This document shows, in pieces, positions 21,405 to 22,116 of a stretch of DNA of 22,116 bases. Source of the stretch: JBQCHF01 sp051953655 (GTDB taxonomy: Bacteria > Actinomycetota > Actinomycetes > Motilibacterales > Motilibacteraceae). The DNA is taken from the NCBI GenBank assembly GCA_051953655.1, contig JBQCIO010000090.1, forward strand, positions 1 to 22,116, in the 5' to 3' direction. The notes under the pieces were generated by a model. That model made no database searches. It saw only the letters and a list, made by a program, of their open reading frames with translations, and was not told the DNA's origin. Within the stretch, counting starts at the first letter, position 1, and every line of letters starts with the position of its first letter. A program made the translations under genes and the position numbers.

Positions 21405-21417
21405 TCCGACGATCGGA
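21405..21417 (-). terminator. Hairpin after the right-end endonuclease gene
   Basis: TCCGA (21405-21409) and TCGGA (21413-21417) form a 5-bp stem with a CGA loop, 4 nt past the endonuclease stop on the minus strand and upstream of the Nudix start. It may be a weak terminator or an operator. Confidence 0.35.
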
Positions 21418-21421
21418 CGCC

Positions 21422-22116
21422 TCAGCGAGTCCTAACCCAGGTGCCGGTGGGGTCGACCCAGGCGGGGGCGCGCCATTCGGTGCCGCCGTCGGCGGTCGCC
21501 CTGATGTCCCAGTGCTGGTCGTGGACGAGGTGGTGGTGCCAGAGGCAGAGCAGGCGCATCTCGTCGAGGTTGGTCTCTCCGCCGAGGGTCCACCAGGTGA
21601 TGTGGTGCGCTTGGGACCAGTCCGGGGGTCGGTCGCAGCCGGGTCCGACGCAGCCTTTGTCCCGCAACGCGAGCAGGCGCCGCTGGTCGGGGGTGGCCAG
21701 GCGTCTGGCTCGTCCGACGTCGATGGGTCTGCTCTCGCCGTCGAGGACGACGGGGATGATCCCGGCTTCGCAGGCGAGGAGGCGGGCCTGCTCGACCGAG
21801 ATGCGGGTGCCGGCGGAGGTGGTGGAGAGGATCGTCGCGGCCTGGTGCGCGCCGGGGGTGGGCTGGCCGGACTCGGCGGCTCGGAGCTCGGCGAGGGTGA
21901 CCGCGACCAGCAGTCCGTCCCGGGACGGGGCGGCGACCTTGCCGCGGAAGGAGTCGGGGACCGGCGGCACGGAGGGGATGCCGTCGAGTGCGAGGCCGAG
22001 GTCGAGAGCTTGCTGTCCGGCCGGCTGACCCGTGCGCGGGTCCGCACCATCTGTGCTGAACTCGCCGCTGTCGCCGTCGAGCTCGTCGTCGTTCTCGTTG
22101 CCGACGTTGTTCTTCT
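21422..22116 (-). CDS. DUF222 / HNH endonuclease, C-terminal part (5' end outside window)
   Basis: The frame is open from the right edge of the window to the TGA at 21422, about 230 residues, so this is the C-terminal part of a longer gene. The edge segment is Asn/Asp-rich (KNNVGNENDDELDGDSGEF). A DUF222-type tail follows (SVEQARLLACEAGIIPVVLDGESRPIDVGR). The HNH domain is CVGPGCD, then AHHITWW, TNLDEMRLLCLWHHHLVH, with the canonical His-His-Asn-His set and C-x-x-H pair intact. It is the same family as the gene at 6122-7492, but the two copies are clearly diverged in sequence. Family role is poorly known; nuclease activity is inferred from motifs. Confidence 0.93.
   Translation of the reverse strand, partial: KNNVGNENDDELDGDSGEFSTDGADPRTGQPAGQQALDLGLALDGIPSVPPVPDSFRGKVAAPSRDGLLVAVTLAELRAAESGQPTPGAHQAATILSTTSAGTRISVEQARLLACEAGIIPVVLDGESRPIDVGRARRLATPDQRRLLALRDKGCVGPGCDRPPDWSQAHHITWWTLGGETNLDEMRLLCLWHHHLVHDQHWDIRATADGGTEWRAPAWVDPTGTWVRTR

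Noticed and set aside
1..22116. CRISPR array, tRNA, rRNA, insertion sequence or prophage
   Set aside because: No spaced direct repeats of CRISPR type, cloverleaf, rRNA-like block, transposase, integrase or terminal inverted repeat was recognised by eye.

Overview
The window is high-GC (above about 75% in most genes) with the strong third-position G/C of actinobacteria. The gene families present (DUF222-HNH endonucleases, a large HTH/NB-ARC/TPR regulator, SpoIIE-type phosphatases, fused ABC exporters) and many probably leaderless starts suggest a Geodermatophilaceae-like organism (Blastococcus, Geodermatophilus or Modestobacter). That placement is inference; there is no rRNA or tRNA marker.

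Layout. Bases 1-292 hold poly-C tracts, a 17-bp tandem repeat and the leader of a soluble chemoreceptor-like protein with a C-terminal Cache domain (293-1498). Next is a probable metabolic group: an FMN-dependent 2-hydroxy-acid dehydrogenase, an acetamidase/formamidase and a short-chain dehydrogenase (1556-4625). A lower-GC patch (about 4626-6121) carries a GNAT remnant that has lost its acetyl-CoA-binding core and an aminoglycoside-phosphotransferase-like kinase. A DUF222-HNH endonuclease (6122-7492) and a GAF-EAL c-di-GMP phosphodiesterase (7596-8852) follow.

From 16415 down to 8880, on the minus strand, lies a five-gene run: XRE-HTH/NB-ARC/TPR regulator, PAS-GAF-PAS-GAF-SpoIIE phosphatase, membrane-anchored SpoIIE phosphatase, STAS anti-anti-sigma factor and HATPase anti-sigma kinase. 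The last three overlap each other. Together they form a partner-switching stress module with two differently sensing phosphatases feeding one antagonist/kinase pair; no sigma factor is present in the window.

Divergent from the regulator is a cupin (16603-17025), then a 1175-residue fused ABC exporter with one canonical and one degenerate ATP site (17227-20754), a 56-residue zinc-ribbon protein (20804-20974), a convergent Nudix hydrolase (20979-21383) and the C-terminal part of a second DUF222-HNH endonuclease that runs off the right edge.

The most notable signals are: TAnnnT boxes 6-10 nt before many start codons (leaderless transcription), in two cases built on the upstream stop codon; a perfect hairpin that contains both stop codons of a convergent gene pair; the reversed, soluble chemoreceptor/Cache layout; the sigma-less two-phosphatase switch; and repeats in the regulator-cupin intergenic region. 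I did not find a clear, wholly new defence or biosynthetic system.
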